Assembly (NCBI GenBank): GCA_963277665.1
Contig: OY728123.1
Coordinates: 627,686,915 to 627,750,914, forward strand
Source: Viscum album
Taxonomy: Eukaryota; Streptophyta; Magnoliopsida; Santalales; Viscaceae
Direction of reading: 5' to 3'
DNA length: 64,000 nucleotides
This document shows positions 12,916-25,975 of the stretch, piece after piece. Under the pieces are notes generated by a model. That model was given only the letters and a program-made list of their open reading frames with translations. It did not search any database and was not told the DNA's origin. Position numbers and translations under genes: made by a program. Every line of letters begins with the position of its first letter. Position 1 is the stretch's first letter.

Positions 12916-14353
12916 TGTAAGACCTTGATTTTTTATAAGTAAACTGTATTTGATAGCATAAAATACATATAACACCGAGAATTAATAACTTACAAAAGTT
13001 AATATTTATATATGAACCAAATAACATACCCATTTAATTATAATCTTGGAAAATGGGTAACATCATTTTCAAATATATAAAAAAATTTACTTCTTAGTAA
13101 ATATTTATTTATTTATTATTTTTAATTATGAACTCATATTTTTAATAATGACATTTTATACTTCAAAAATATGTTTTCATAAAAAAAATTAATTATTTTT
13201 ATTAGTGAATAATATAATAAATTTCTTCAATTTTTTAAATGAATTATTATTAAAAGGATATATTACTAGAATTTGAAGTAACAAAATTATATAATGATGA
13301 AATTTTATTAATTTTTTAAAATGATTGATTTTGTAGTGAATTGTGAAAAATATTGATTTTATTGAAAAAATTAATTTTATTTAAAGTATTTATAATGTCC
13401 CATATCTGTTTGAATTGGATTTAAATTTTTATTAGTTATTATTGATTAAACACAAGCCTATTAATTTCATTTAAATTAATACCATATTTATTTTTGTTAT
13501 AATATAATTAGTTTACTTAAAAATCATTTTCCAAGAAAAACATTCTTCATCACGTTTTATGGGATTATTTTATTAATATTTTTCTCCACTTGTGGATATT
13601 TAATTTGAACAAAAATATTTCATATATGGACTCATTATTTAAATTGATTCTAAATATTTCCCTTTTATTTGTTATCATTATTAATTATAACATTGTTAAA
13701 AATTTATCTTATTAGTAATTGTTAAAATGAGAAAAGGTTAAAATTATAGATTATGGTATAGATATCATCCATAAAAATTTATATATTTGACTTTGATAGT
13801 TTAATATGATACTCCCTTATTAAATTTAAAAATATTTAATATTGGTTATATTTTCCTTTTATGATTCCCCATGACTAAATAATAATTACAAAATATAACT
13901 TTTATTATTTTGAAATATTTATTATGTATTCACGAGGATAAAAATGAATGGCTGTAAATGCTTAATGTGAATAAGAATATCTGTTTTGTGGAAATTTATT
14001 ATTAATTCTTAGTGATGAAATAATTAACTTAAACATTAATATAATGCCAACATAGTGGTTTTTAAAGAATATGAAAAAATTTCTTAGAAATATTAAAAAA
14101 TTTAAAATTAATTGTTTGGGATTGTTATGGTGTTCAATGTAATTTTTAGATAAATATAAATTATTATTTATTTTTAATATTTCATATTCCTTCTATATTA
14201 CTATCTTGAGAAATTTTTAAAGTCCAATTATGGGAATCTTCCTGAAAATTAATTTAATTTAATTTTACATTAGTTAATTATTATTAAATAATTTATCATT
14301 TTAAAAATAATATTACGATTTATAATGTGGGTGGGATATTTTATGATGTAATA
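12916..14353 (+). repeat. Putative 3' LTR of element C
   Basis: Begins TGTAAGACCTTG after a G-rich tract and ends TTTTATGATGTAATA, like the sequence before the primer site at 11345. About 1.44 kb, very AT-rich. Support is limited to the ends. Confidence 0.35.
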
Positions 14354-15157
14354 ACAATTTTACACTAATGATTCATATCCAATTTTATTATAAATTTCTG
14401 AAATCCAAAATATTAAAAAACATCTCTAACATATTAATCGTTAAAAGGGTTAATGTGGGGAACAAATTGATTAGGGTTAAAACACCACCTAAATAGTTAT
14501 AAATTTCATTGGATGAGATTATTTAGTTTTATATTCACCATATACATTAAATATATCATTTCATTAACATTAAAATTAATTTATACAAATATAATACTTT
14601 TAGTATTTCTAAGGGTGATCATATCCTCTCTTATATAAGGAAACCACATCTCTTATCTTCTACACAGAAACGGAGCCACTATTCTCAGCCAAACCATTGG
14701 AAGAAAATCTTATTAACTTATTTATATAGTTTATATATGTCATAGGATTCTTAAAATAACATTCCCATGGTATTTATAAACTAATATAAAGGGGGTTTAT
14801 TGAAGAGGTTAAAATCAAAATAATCGAGAAATTTCACTTTAATCCCCATTATACTTATATAAATATGATCACAAAATAATTGAATTATAAAATTTTTATC
14901 CACCATATATTGAGATTCTATTATGTTTATATACATTTAATATCACACTAATCAAAAATAACATTCTGTTTGATAGAATATACAACAGACAACATTTAGT
15001 ATAAAAGAACAACATATTATTATTATTTTAAAATAACAGTTATAACCGAAATATTAAATTGGTTGGCATGAATTGGAATGAAAATATTTTATATTAATAT
15101 ATATAAGTTTCACAATTAATGTAAATTATTTGATAATTTATTAGTCAATATTTAGTA
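14354..15157. repeat. Left flank of element B, diverged repeat of about 44200-45150
   Basis: Several blocks occur in the same order about 30 kb downstream: AAACACCACCTAA (14486 against 44339), a block near 14670 against 44608, and ATCACA..AT..T followed by AACACTAATaaAA-like text (14868-14990 against 44872-44995). CTTATATAAGGAAACC at 14632 looks like a TATA box with a short leader. No gene seen. Confidence 0.4.
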
Positions 15158-17150
15158 TGTGGAACCCCGAGTTTTAAGTAAGTAACCCTTCCATTATATA
15201 TTTTATGTATGTAAAGTGTTTGGTTCAAGATTCAGAGAGTTTGGAGTACATTTAGATTGATTCTATGGATTTTATAAAGGGTAATAGTTTGATAACAATT
15301 AGTTGAATCCTTTAAAATCGTACAAGAAACCGTATATAGTGGAACATGGGCTTCTGGGATGGTGCACAGTTAGGAGAACGATTTTTCCAACCCGTGCAGC
15401 CACTTTAGGGAAACCATGTGATGTGGGGTAGATAGATTATGCACATTTGGTGCACCATTTCACTAACTATTTGGAAGAAATATGTGAGATTCTCCTTGAG
15501 GAAGAGGCTAACACACAATTAGCACACTGTTTGATTCACTAAATAACTAACCATGCACTTCTTAAAAGTGAGATATAAAAAGGTTGTTCTCACTAGAATT
15601 TACATATAAGACTTTAATTTCCTCCATTTTAAATATAATTTTATTTTTAATCCTCCCAAAGATTGTGGAGTCACTCTCCATTGAACCAGAAACAATATGA
15701 AAGAAATTTTTTGGGTGTTGAGGCATGATTCCCTTGGAATGTCATCAATTTTTGGTAAAATTTCATAGATATACTTTCCCTATCTGTGTCTAAAACTCAA
15801 ATTACTTGTAATTTGGGGTTGATATATTATTTTTAATTCCAATAATGGTGCGTTAAAGCTTTTTTTATGTTATGGAAAGAGATATAAGGTGGGTTTTTTG
15901 AGATTCAACCTGGTATTATTAATGAATTTTTCTCATTATTCGTTTTGTCCATTACTTCTGAGCTAGGTTATCTCACATTTAACTCCTCATAATATAAAAA
16001 TAAAAATTAATTTCAAATTTATTTAATTGAATGACATATTTTTATATTGATGTGAAAATAATGGCATAATCTCTCTTTACTGATTTCTTTTGGTTTCGGG
16101 GAAATTGGTTTATGGGAAATTTTATCTACTAAGAATTTTAAAATGATGATTTTAAATTTTGGATATGTTTAATTCATGGAAATGTATTATTGGAATTAAT
16201 TTTCAATAAAAATTTGGTTTTATAAATTGGAATTAAATTTTTTTTTCATGGTTTGTCCATACATTGTATTATGTGACTTCATCCTTTCAATGTGCTGAGC
16301 AACAAGGGTTGTGTTCCATTGGGGTATAACGGGACATAACCCTAGATATGGGAAGGTGTCATTAGGGAACATGGATATCAGACACTAAGTGATGACTTAG
16401 TGTAAATATGAGAAACCAATCATGACTATAGAGCTTTTACTAAAGCATGTTTGTGTGGGGGTGTGGGAGTGAATCATGGAATTGGAATGCAAAATCGGAA
16501 AGTTAACTGGTTCCAAGAGTTTTCTTGCTATTTTCAATGGAATGTATTTGGGTAGGGAATTTTTTATATATATTACTCTATAAACTGTTTCAATTTTTTT
16601 AATTAATTCATTATATAAGTGATATTATATGTTCTTTTCTAGTGGCGTGATTATGGATGTAATTTGTGGAAATCCTACAAAGATTCATCGCTCACCCAAA
16701 ATTTGGATACTCAGTGCTTTTAAAGATATTTCTAATTATGAAAAATTTATAGAAAATTAATTTCATTTATTCTATGGTGCTTCATGATACATGGGATGTT
16801 TTGTGGAGTTGGCATGTAGATCTAGTTTTGAGCTGTGGAGTTAGGTGTCTTTTTTTGAGCTTTGTAGTTTGGTTTTTATGTTTGGTACATTGATTTTAGT
16901 TATAGTGTTGTATTTTCATGATTATATTTGGGTATTTTTTTCAGTTTTAGTACATTATTATCATGCATCATATATTAGTCATTTTGTTATGGTGTTCTTG
17001 CTTGTTTTTTTGTTGATGAGAAAATCATCCCCCGAATCTATTGAAGCTGTTTTCATTTATTGTTCCCATTTAACATCTTCGGGATGTCACATAAGGCCAT
17101 GTAGATTTTTCAAATAAACTCAATCCAGTGTTGAGGGGTGGTATTTTACA
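15158..17150 (+). repeat. 5' LTR of element B
   Basis: Starts TGTGGAACCCCGAGTTTTAAG and ends GGGGTGGTATTTTACA, like plant Del-type LTRs that end GGGTGTTACA. About 1.99 kb. Aligns with the three 3' LTR pieces: GGGCTTCTGGGATGG near 15350 against GGGCTTCCGTGTAGG near 32631, and CATAACCCTAGATA near 16336 against 42856. The 90-codon frame at 16845 is chance. Confidence 0.85.
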
Positions 17151-17152
17151 AG

Positions 17153-17167
17153 TGGTATTATTCTTGG
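17153..17167 (+). other. Primer-binding site of element B (degenerate)
   Basis: TGGTATTATTCTTGG follows the LTR end TTTTACA by two bases. It keeps TGGTAT of the iMet primer site and then diverges. Confidence 0.55.
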
Positions 17168-17809
17168 TTGTTCCAAATATATTTTTGGGATAAGTGGTAT
17201 CATCTTGTATGGTCCTATCCTTATAGGTGGCCGAAATTTGTCTGATCCTTGGTACCAATTTTGTTGGCCTTAGAGTTGAAATTCATTCTTCTTTGGCACA
17301 TAAGTTGGGATGGTTGAAAGTATTTTGATTGTTCAAACATTGAATGTGGAAAATAAACTTACATAACTAACCTACCAATTCAAAACCAAATGTTACCAAT
17401 GAATTCCGCATAATAGTGTTTTGGAGATAGTTATAGGTGTCGAAATGTAATTGTCATGGGATTAAACAATGATATGAGAATGACATGAATTATTGAAATG
17501 AATACTACTAGGAGTGAATATTTCATATAGACTAATAATTAATGATATTATGAAAATTTATTGATTTATTGAAAAAGTATTGAAAAAAAATTATATTCAA
17601 ATGTAAGATTTTGAAAAAGGCATGATAGTAGTATTTTGAAAATAGGTTAATTTTCAAAAGAATAGTTGAATTGGAAAAAAAAATTGAAGGATAAACTTTT
17701 GCAATTTTTGAAATCCAATATGTGATATGTGTGATGTGATAGAATTTGAAACTGTTTATCCTTTAATTCATAGGGAGTGATAGTCATGGAATTTTTCTGG
17801 TTTTAGAAA
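17168..17809 (+). other. Untranslated leader of element B
   Basis: About 640 bases between primer site and gag start. No coding signal, in line with the leaders of Del-type elements. Confidence 0.5.
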
Positions 17810-18860
17810 ATGGCACCAGGTTGGCATAGAAGGAACCAACTGGAGGAAGCTATTGAGAATGTTGTTGAACCTGATCCATATGTTAACAAAAATCTAGTTC
17901 AAAGTGATGCTCATGATTTTTAGGATATGGATAGGGGAAATCAAAGGGATGAACCATGGAAAATAGATCATTCCGTTTATTTCCCAAAGCATAATCCATG
18001 CAATATTTGTTGGGATACAGAACAAGAGAAGGTAGAAGTGTGGATGAAAAGGATGAATCAAATCCTCAATTTCCATATTATAATAGTAGAGCCTAATTTC
18101 ATGTTATTGATGTACATGTTGAAGGACTATTCATGCCAATTATGGTATTTAGATGTTTAGGATAAATTATAAATAGTCATTGCATGTGAGTATTTTGAAG
18201 AATTTTTTAACTAACAACTATATCCTCAAACATTTAGGATAGCATGAACGACCAAACATTAAGAATAAATAAGTATAAAATCTCCATGATGGAGTATGAA
18301 GATTTTTTTTTTAATTTTATGCTATTTTGTGCCTTAAGATTCTAGTAGTGCATATATGAATGCACACATTTGTTGAATAGTGGATGAGGTAAATAATGCA
18401 CTCAATGAATTCTGTGCTCTGTATAAAAGATAATGATATGATTTTTAACAGATAAGAAATATAAAAAGGTTCATATTAGTAGATATAGATCCCATAATCA
18501 TGTTGATAACTATGAGTAATAGTGGGAACTCTAATGCTACAAGATATATTAGTAAGGACACTTATTTACATGTTAAATAGATGAATCTGAACTAGACAAT
18601 TGTTTCAGTGAATCTTCCACTAAGGACCATGAGTAGAACTATATGTTTCCAAGATGGATCTATTGTCCATATGATATAATAGTGTACATCAACTCCTAGA
18701 TAATTTCACTATTAATATTAGTGGGGTATCTTCAGTGTTATTACCATAGTTCTGGATGGTCAGTTATTCAAGTCACTTCTCTTGTGTTTCACACATTCTA
18801 TGCTTCAATAGGAAGAGGGAGACAAAATAATTATCTTCATTAAAATCAGTCTAACCTTGT
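17810..18860 (+). pseudogene. Decayed gag of element B
   Basis: Capsid gene. The ATG at 17810 begins MAPGWHRRNQLEEAIENVVE, the basic start typical of plant chromovirus gag. Downstream in shifting frames VEVWMKRMNQIL (18028-18063, family AEEWLR.IEKIF) and EYFEEFF..QLYPQTF (18190-18240, family FFE.F...YFP...R) can be read. Around 18780-18830 CVSHILCFNRKRE may be the last trace of the CCHC knuckle. Several stops and frame changes make it a pseudogene. The start was chosen because it is the first ATG giving the conserved N-terminus. Confidence 0.7.
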
Positions 18861-19039
18861 GTACTCCTAGAATACCATTATAACTCAGGTTGGATAATCT
18901 GATCAAGGAAACAATAAACAAAGTACATCTAGTAATAAATTATATGGAGATAGGAAAATTATTTTGTATAATCACTATAGACCATCGATTGTGAGAGGTA
19001 TGATTCTTTGGATTTATAAGCTTACACAAGATTTTATTG

Positions 19040-22000
19040 AAATTAGTGTATCCCCTTCCTTTATAATTTCTCATATAGTTGATCTTTGAGGTTTAAATGT
19101 TGACATGATGTATTCAATTTTAAACCTTAAAACTCCTCGTAGTCAAAGAGTGTTTTAAAGGTTAATGTGTTGAGAATGTTCTATAAATTTTTATCCAGTA
19201 TAGTTGATATGGGGTTTCTATCTTCTTGATAAGGACATTCAAGAAATAACCATGGGTATGGATTGGTTAACAGTTTTCAAGGCTCGCATTAACTATTATA
19301 CCTGATGGGTTTGTTTTATAACTAATGATTTAGTCGAATGTCTATTCACAGTGGAATGAAATTCAAAAGAAGGTGAAATAGGATGGTTAGAAACATGAGT
19401 TGGAATGATATCATATTTTTTATAGTGTCATTTTTTTCATCTATGGAAGATATTGGGAATAAATGTTTTCTGTTGATTGCTAATCAATTTCAAGATATCA
19501 TTCCATATAATTTTTTAGGGGTTCTACCCACAAGAGGAGAGGATTTTGTCATTCATATCCTTCTCTAGGAAAGTCCTTTTTATCATAAATAAAATCGATT
19601 ATAACCAATAGAATTAAGGGAACTAAATTTGTAGGAGGATGATAAAAAAGGGAAACGGTTCATTCGACCTAGCATATCTCTACGAGCAACACTTGTCATG
19701 TTTGTCAAAATGTTGGAGGAAACTTTTTAGTTGTAAGTTGATTACTGTATTCTTAACCAAATTATTAAAAATAATCATTATCTAATTCCACATATTGGTG
19801 ATCAGTTAGATCAATTTAGGGGATCCCAGTGGCTTTCTAAAATTGAATTTTAATCAAGATATCATCATTTGGAAGTTTGGATTGAGGATATTCCAAAGAT
19901 ACCTTTCTGGAGTATATACGTCAATTATGAGTATGTGTTAATGCCTTTCAGCCTTAATAATGAATCAGTGGTGATTGTAGAATTTGTGAATTGGGTATTT
20001 CAGATATATATGGTTTATTTTGTGGTGGTGTTTATGGATTACATATTGATATCTTTAGAGACATGGGATGAGCTTGAGAAACACTTGATGATAATATTGG
20101 GAATCATTAGGGATCATCATCTGCATTCCTAACTAGAAAAGTGTGATTTTTTATACAAGAAGTATGTTTCTTATTCCATATAACCTTTTAAATAGGTATT
20201 TTTATGTATCCATAAAATATTAAAGTCGATATCTGTTGGGATCCTCCAAATAATGTCTCTGAGATACATAGTTTTCATGGATTTGATTGTATATGATTAT
20301 TCTTTGTTTTTTATTATTCATGAATATATTTACCTTTAAAAAAGTTCAAAATAAATATTATATCATTAAAATGGAATAATTAATGTTTGATTTTTTTTCT
20401 ATATATTTATGTTCACCTTGTATAAATTTTAATCTATAATTTTTTGAATTAGGACAAGGGTATGCGGTGTATTGTGATTCATTGGGATTTGGTTTATGAT
20501 ATGTTCTCATGAAGGGAGAAAATGAGGTTTCTTATGTCTCATGGAAGATACTTTTTCACGATAAGAACTACAAAGCCCAAAATTTAGAGTTTTCCTATGT
20601 AATCATGGCTTTGAATAATTACAATCATTACCAATTTTTTGAGAAATGTACAGTGTTTACAAATCATAAAAATGTGAAACATATTTTCTCACAATCATAT
20701 ATGAATATGACCTAAATAATTTATATGGTGTGTCTCCAAATATTTTACATTTACATTATTTATACTCTAGATAATGAAAATTTAGTAAAAGATGCACTAC
20801 GAAGAAATTAATATGCTCAGTTAGAAAAATAAACTTCAGACTATGGGGAGTTGATGTTGTTGATATCCCACATGCACTTGGATTGTGTATAAAAAAAGCA
20901 GTGAGATATTTTTATTTCTGATTTGGTGGTTCCTGATTTGGATGATATAGTTAAAGAGGTATAGACAACCAATTCATATTGTGTTTTTTGTTGTCAAAAC
21001 CCAATGGTGGAGAGACCATTAAGGGTTGGACGCATCATGGGAATTCATTTCTATTGGTTTGAAATTAGATGGATGTACATAGAAATTTTTAAGATCAACT
21101 TCTTCATAAAAATCACAATTCCAGATGTCCAATTAATCATGGAATATAGAAGATGTATAAATCATTGAATGATTAGTTTTAGTGGTTTCATATAAAAAGT
21201 AAGGTGGATGAATTTTTTTCAGGATTCTTAACTTGTCTCTATGTTATGGAAAAACATCAGCAACCAGATGGAATGTTGTAGTCTTTAATGATTGCAGTTT
21301 TGAAATTGGATCATATTTTTATGTATTTTGTGAAGGGCCTCTAATAAATTCTTCATAAACAAGATACCATTTGGGTTATAGTTGATCGACCCATAATGTC
21401 GTCCCATTTCATCCACAATCATGAATCGCATACGGTGGAGTACTATTATAAAATATATATCTAATAAGTAGTAAACAGACATTGACTACTAGGTTTGATT
21501 GTATCACACTGAGATCTTGGGTATTTATCTCTATTCTAGAAGTCCATACAGTAACGCATTCAGACCTAGTTGACCATGAGTATGGTGTGTTATCCTTAGA
21601 TGGATGAAAAATATTACTAGATGATAAAAACATTCAAAGAAAGGTTGTTGGAATGTGTAATAAGTATTATTGTCTCATGGGATGATAACATACCATTACA
21701 AGAGTTATCATATAAAAACCATTATCTGGCCTTTATACATATGGCTCCATCTAAATCATTTTATGGGAAAATTTTCATTATCCATTTTTTTTGGTGGAAA
21801 CATGTGAGAATACACAGCATGGACCAAGACTTATCTAAGAGGAAATGGAGAAGTATCAGCTACTTAGGAAATAGATGAAGCTAGATAAATGTCACCAGAA
21901 ATTTTAGGTGGTTCAATTTGTATGGCCTTGTTAAATTGCGATGACTGATCATGTGTTATGAAGAATCTCCCAATGGTATGGGCATAATCATTTTGGATGC

Positions 22001-22340
22001 ATAGAATATAATCTCCTTGATACATGGGCCCTTTTGAGATACATGAATAGGTTATTGAGGTGGAATATTATTTGGATTTTCCCCAAATGTTTGGTGAAGT
22101 GCATAATGTTATTCATGTGTATTTGTTGAGAAATTATCACCCTTACACTAACCATGTGATTTTATGGGATCATGTTGAACTAGAGATGAATTTTTCATTG
22201 GTTCATGTGCATGTGCGAATTGTGGATAAGAAAGTGAAAATTTTGAATCGGAAAAGACTAGGTCTAGTTAATGATGTGTAGAAACATGGTCAGATTTAGA
22301 AAGAAAATTGGAATCAAAAAAGGAAATGATCGAGCAATCG
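19040..22340 (+). pseudogene. Decayed pol of element B (PR-RT-RH-IN), Ty3/gypsy
   Basis: Protease tail about 19040-19330, including ITMGMDWLTVFKARINYY. RT about 19400-20160: FQDIIPYNFLGVLPTR, KRFIRPSISLRATLVMFVK, RYHHLEVWIEDIPKIPFW, and the catalytic box as VVVFMDYILIS near 20021-20055, where the second Asp is now Tyr. RNase H about 20450-20720: EVSYVSWKILFHDKNYKAQN and VFTNHKNVKHIFSQ. Integrase about 20850-21880: WEFISIGL, TFKERLLECV..IIVSWDD, NIPLQELSYKNHYLAFIHMA. Tail about 22040-22290: GEVHNVIHVYLLRNYHPYTN and VRIVDKKVKILNRKRLGLV. Domain order and motifs are those of chromoviruses. Stops, frameshifts and the lost catalytic Asp make it inactive. Confidence 0.92.
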
Positions 22341-22404
22341 AAATAACTCTTTCAGGGAAATATCATTTTTCAACATTCCAATGATGAAAAGACCAATGGT
22401 GGGG
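22341..22404 (+). other. 3' untranslated end and polypurine tract of element B
   Basis: Short stretch ending ACCAATGGTGGGGA, a plausible plus-strand primer just before the 3' LTR. Confidence 0.5.
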
Positions 22405-22565
22405 ATAATTTAGCACCATCGATTACAATTAAGTAACCACTTCATGAATTATTTTTGTATGTAATGCTTTTATGTTATTTTTTTGATATTTTAGAGGAGT
22501 TTTGGAATTTATCTATGGATTTTATAATGTTTCATTATTTCAGAATAGAAAACGGAAGCTATGAA
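22405..22565 (+). repeat. 3' LTR of element B, segment 1
   Basis: TTAAGTAACC, TTTTTGTATGTAATG and CTATGGATTTTATAA match 15173-15280 of the 5' LTR in order. The match stops where CACTA-like repeats begin. Confidence 0.7.
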
Positions 22566-22589
22566 ACTCCTACAGACCTTGAAATTTAG

Positions 22590-22860
22590 GCAATATCAAT
22601 GGTTATAAACTATTGATATAGGCCCAAAAACCGTGGATATATTTTATATACCTAGTTTAATGAACTGTGTCGGGTATTTGTGTGGTTATAGTGAAGATCG
22701 TATAGCCACAGTTTCAAACTGTGGCTACAGGATCAGCCCTATATCCACTCCAATACCGACCACAGTTTATAAAACCATGTCTACAGGCCTGTAGCAATGG
22801 TTCAAAAAATGTCTATAAGACTGTATCCATTGTTCAAAAAATGGCTATATGCCTTTCCAT
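22590..22860. repeat. Subterminal palindromic repeats, left end of CACTA-like element
   Basis: The clearest copy, TATAGCCACAGTTT / C / AAACTGTGGCTACA at about 22708-22737, is an almost perfect inverted repeat. Degenerate copies follow at spacings of roughly 30-40 bases: ACCACAGTTTATAAAACCATG, split by decay, near 22760; AATGGTTCAAAAAATGTCTAT near 22795; ATTGTTCAAAAAATGGCTATA near 22829. In known CACTA elements such repeats bind the element's own DNA-binding protein. Confidence 0.55.
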
Positions 22861-22911
22861 TGCATAGAAAATATCATGGTTCATCGTGCTGGCTTTTGAG
22901 AAGAAACTACC

Positions 22912-23570
22912 AACTCCCCCTCCCCCACACATAGCCCCCCACACTACACCAGCACCCCCATTCATCTGATCCTCCACACCTCCATGCCCCCCCCCTCTTC
23001 CACTCCCCTTAAACATTCCCCCAACACATTTCACCCCCAGACCACTACACACTCCACAGCCCTCCCACTAGATTGCCCCACTATCCCTCCCCCTAGACAC
23101 CCCACCACCACCACTCCACCTACAACCCCATTCTTTCCACATATACATCCCCCACACCCCATAAATCATCCTCCCTTTCCTTAGATATCCCACATGCACT
23201 ACTCCCCCTAAATACCCCTCTCCCCTGGATATCCCCCTCCCACCCCCAGGACAATACTCCCTCCAAATCCCAAGAAGGCCCCTCCCCACTCTCAGTCCCT
23301 AGACAGCCCCACCCAACCACTTCTCATGTATCCCCCCCCTTGGATATCCCCCTCTCTTTGCTTGGACAACCCCTCAATTTACCTGGGAATCCCCACCCCA
23401 CTCGACATCCCCGCACCACTCCACCTGTAGCCCCCATCCCTCCCCCCGGACACACCCTCCCCCAACCAACATTCCCCCTACAGCTCCCCCTTTCCCCCTT
23501 TCCCTACACAAAACCACCCCCACTCCCACTCCATCCCCTCTTCCCTCTATCTGAGAAAACCACCACAAAT
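22912..23570. repeat. C-rich degenerate minisatellite
   Basis: About 660 bases with C far more frequent than G on this strand. A loose unit of about 18-30 bases recurs, with TGGACA/TAGACA or TGGATAT followed by CCCC (for example near 23092, 23229, 23300, 23340, 23364, 23448). The proline-rich (plus) and glycine-rich (minus) open frames here (22984, 23068, 23340 and others) arise from the base composition and are not genes. Confidence 0.7.
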
Positions 23571-25162
23571 TCCTATATAGACCCCCGCCACGGGCATGCC
23601 ACCACCCTACACCTTATCCGTCCCAACAAACCAATCAATTGAACTTCAAAAACAAAAAACATTCTAATATGAATATTGTACAAAAACATTTGAGTGAAAT
23701 GAACTACACTAATAAATAGAATGCTAACATGACCAGTAAAAAATCAAATAACATAAATCCAAATTGACTATAGTGGATCCAAACCATTTTTTATTAAACA
23801 AGATGAAAATGAACCAAATAGAAAATAATGTAACCAAACAGACTCAAACTAATAAAATTTGACTTCAGTAATGCATAATTGAGCATGAGATAAAATTAAA
23901 ATAATGAAGAAAACCTGATTTAATATAAAATTAATTTAATCGAATTGAATAACCCCAAATAAAAAAAATCAAACTCTTAAAATTAGCATAATCAAAAAAA
24001 TTAACCAAAAAAATCAGTTATCAAACATGATCTGACCCAAATTGAACCAAGGAGTCATGGATTGTGATTAACTTTTACAATCCCTCATGACCGTCAGATG
24101 AGAGGGTATCATAGTGATATGGTGATTCACTATCCTCAATGAGATCTATAACGCACTACAAAAAGTTAGGAAACCCCAAAATCACAAAAACCATAATTAA
24201 AATTAAGGCAATGAATAAAAATGGATGAAACCTTACCTGAATCTGATATTGATCATAATGCCTTCTATGGTGGTGGGTAGAATCAAACTAGTTATATGTA
24301 ACCACATGTAAGTAAATAATGGGAAAGGAAGGGAGATATAATGACTTCTTATATATAAGTGACTAGTGTGTCAACTATACATGATAAATGATATATAACT
24401 CCATAACCAATAATGAACAAATAATATTCAGATTTTTATGTACATCCCAATACTAAATAACATGATTCTTAATAATGTATTTTTGTTCAAATGAAATCCA
24501 ATTTCATTCAATACATATACCACATAAGCTTTGGAGTAATATTATTCAATATATGGTGAGGATTCCATAATAGAGTAGGTTTCTCCACTATTTTTGAGAA
24601 ACATGAATGATATGAGGGGATAGAGATTCTACTAGATACCCCATGGGTTGTGTTTTATTTTTTGAAAAAATGTGTGGACTTTTCGCAAGATGATTTGTTG
24701 AAAAGATAGAGAGATTGATGGACACCCTTCATGTGAATTTGAGTTAGACATGATGACAAGGTTGTTGAGGAGGAGTTTGAAGTGGTGAGAAAATAGATCT
24801 GATTAATATATATATTAGACTTTTTGACAATGAGATGTGTTGTAATAAGTATGGTGATAGATCATTGATATATGATGGAAATCATATATTTTATAATATA
24901 AATGTTGGTGTTTTCATTTCCAGCATGCAAGATTACACAATATCAGGATGCTTCATGTAAGAAAATCTCTATGGTGTTGAAATTTCTCAGGACCCATTCA
25001 GAATGATTTCATTCTCCTGAAGGAACTTTAGATCCCATCAATAGACATATAATTCCTCAATGATTCCCACTCCCTCTAAGATAGGGTATGTATAAAATAT
25101 ATGGGGATGAAAAACTTGGAAGATAGCTCGTTAGATTTCTTAATGGGGATGTAACTACCAAT
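23571..25162. other. Interior of CACTA-like insertion, unassigned
   Basis: AT-rich, A-rich on this strand in the first half. Nothing coding recognised. CAGGTAAGG on the minus strand near 24231-24239 looks like a splice donor, but no exon on either side supports a gene. Confidence 0.4.
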
Positions 25163-25975
25163 TTAATGGGTCATGCCTGAAATCATCAATATTTTCCACT
25201 TCATTTCAGAAATGAGAGGATTCATTGGTGAACTCACAATTATTGTACTTATTACCACATTTTTTGAATCTTTATCCCCTTGTAGCACTCCTTCCACCAG
25301 AAAATCCCCCCTCCACTCCCTGTGGACAGCCCCCCACCCAGATAGACCCTCACCCTGGAGAATCCCCTTGAAAATCATTCCTAGATAGACCTAACACACT
25401 ATGGACCCCCATTCCAGGACATACCTCCCCCACCCTACACCCCCTTGGACAGAACCCCCCCACTCCTTCCAAAACACCCCACACAAAAAACCCAAACCAC
25501 ATTCCTCGATATACCCCCCCCCCCACCTTCCACCCTATGGACACCCCCCCTCCATGGACAGACCCCCTCTCCATAGACAACCCCCTCCCCATAATGGTTC
25601 ATGCACAAAATCATCATTATTTTCCCCATAATTTAAAAAATAATAGGATTCCTTTGTTAAATCCCATTTATTGGCCTTAATACCTCATTTTCATAATATT
25701 TATCCCCCTAAAAACCCTTCTCCCTAGACATCCCCCCCCAAAATAACTCTTGGATAGTCCCCCCCCCCACTTCCTAGATGCTCCCCACCTTTCTGGATAG
25801 TCCCCCCACCATGCACCCCCCCCCCCCCACCCCACCACACCCTATGCACCCCCCTCTTGGAAACACCCCACCCCTAGACAGACCCCCAACCCAATACAAC
25901 CCCCTCCCCCGGACATCCCACATCCTTTCTAGATAGACCTCCATATAGACCCCCTCCCCCATCTCATCGAGTTCA
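25163..25975. repeat. Two-copy tandem repeat (about 433 bp) with C-rich minisatellite in each copy
   Basis: TGGGTCATGCCTGAAATCAT (25166) and TGGTTCATGCACAAAATCAT (25596) begin two similar blocks. Each has about 110 bases of AT-rich text ending TTTTTGAATCTTTATCCCC / ATAATATTTATCCCCC, followed by 250-300 bases of C-rich repeats (TGGACA, TAGACA or TGGATA plus C runs of up to about 14). Frames read through it are Pro- or Gly-rich artefacts. Confidence 0.65.

Larger units (their letters stand above)
9400..14353 (+). mobile_element. Element C: very decayed, apparently non-coding LTR element
   Basis: Two LTR hallmarks are visible: a tRNA-iMet-like primer site at 11345 and, 1.57 kb later, a G-rich tract followed by TGTAAGACC at 12916. 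The sequences before the primer site and near 14353 end alike (GGGTTTTATGATGTTATA against GGATATTTTATGATGTAATA). No gag or pol words are recognisable between them. I infer a decayed non-autonomous element or a deletion product. The left edge is not resolved; 9400 is simply the end of element A. Confidence 0.4.

Noticed and set aside
24154..24167. CACTACAAAAAGTT, a CACTA-type terminus
   Set aside because: Short, with no matching inverted end or subterminal repeats nearby, so it may be chance.
24225..24245. Possible splice donor CAGGTAAGG on the minus strand
   Set aside because: No coding exon upstream and no acceptor with coding sequence downstream; one consensus site alone is weak.
22834..25962. 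Pro-rich and Gly-rich open frames on both strands
   Set aside because: Products of the C-rich minisatellites; open in several frames at once, with no domain.
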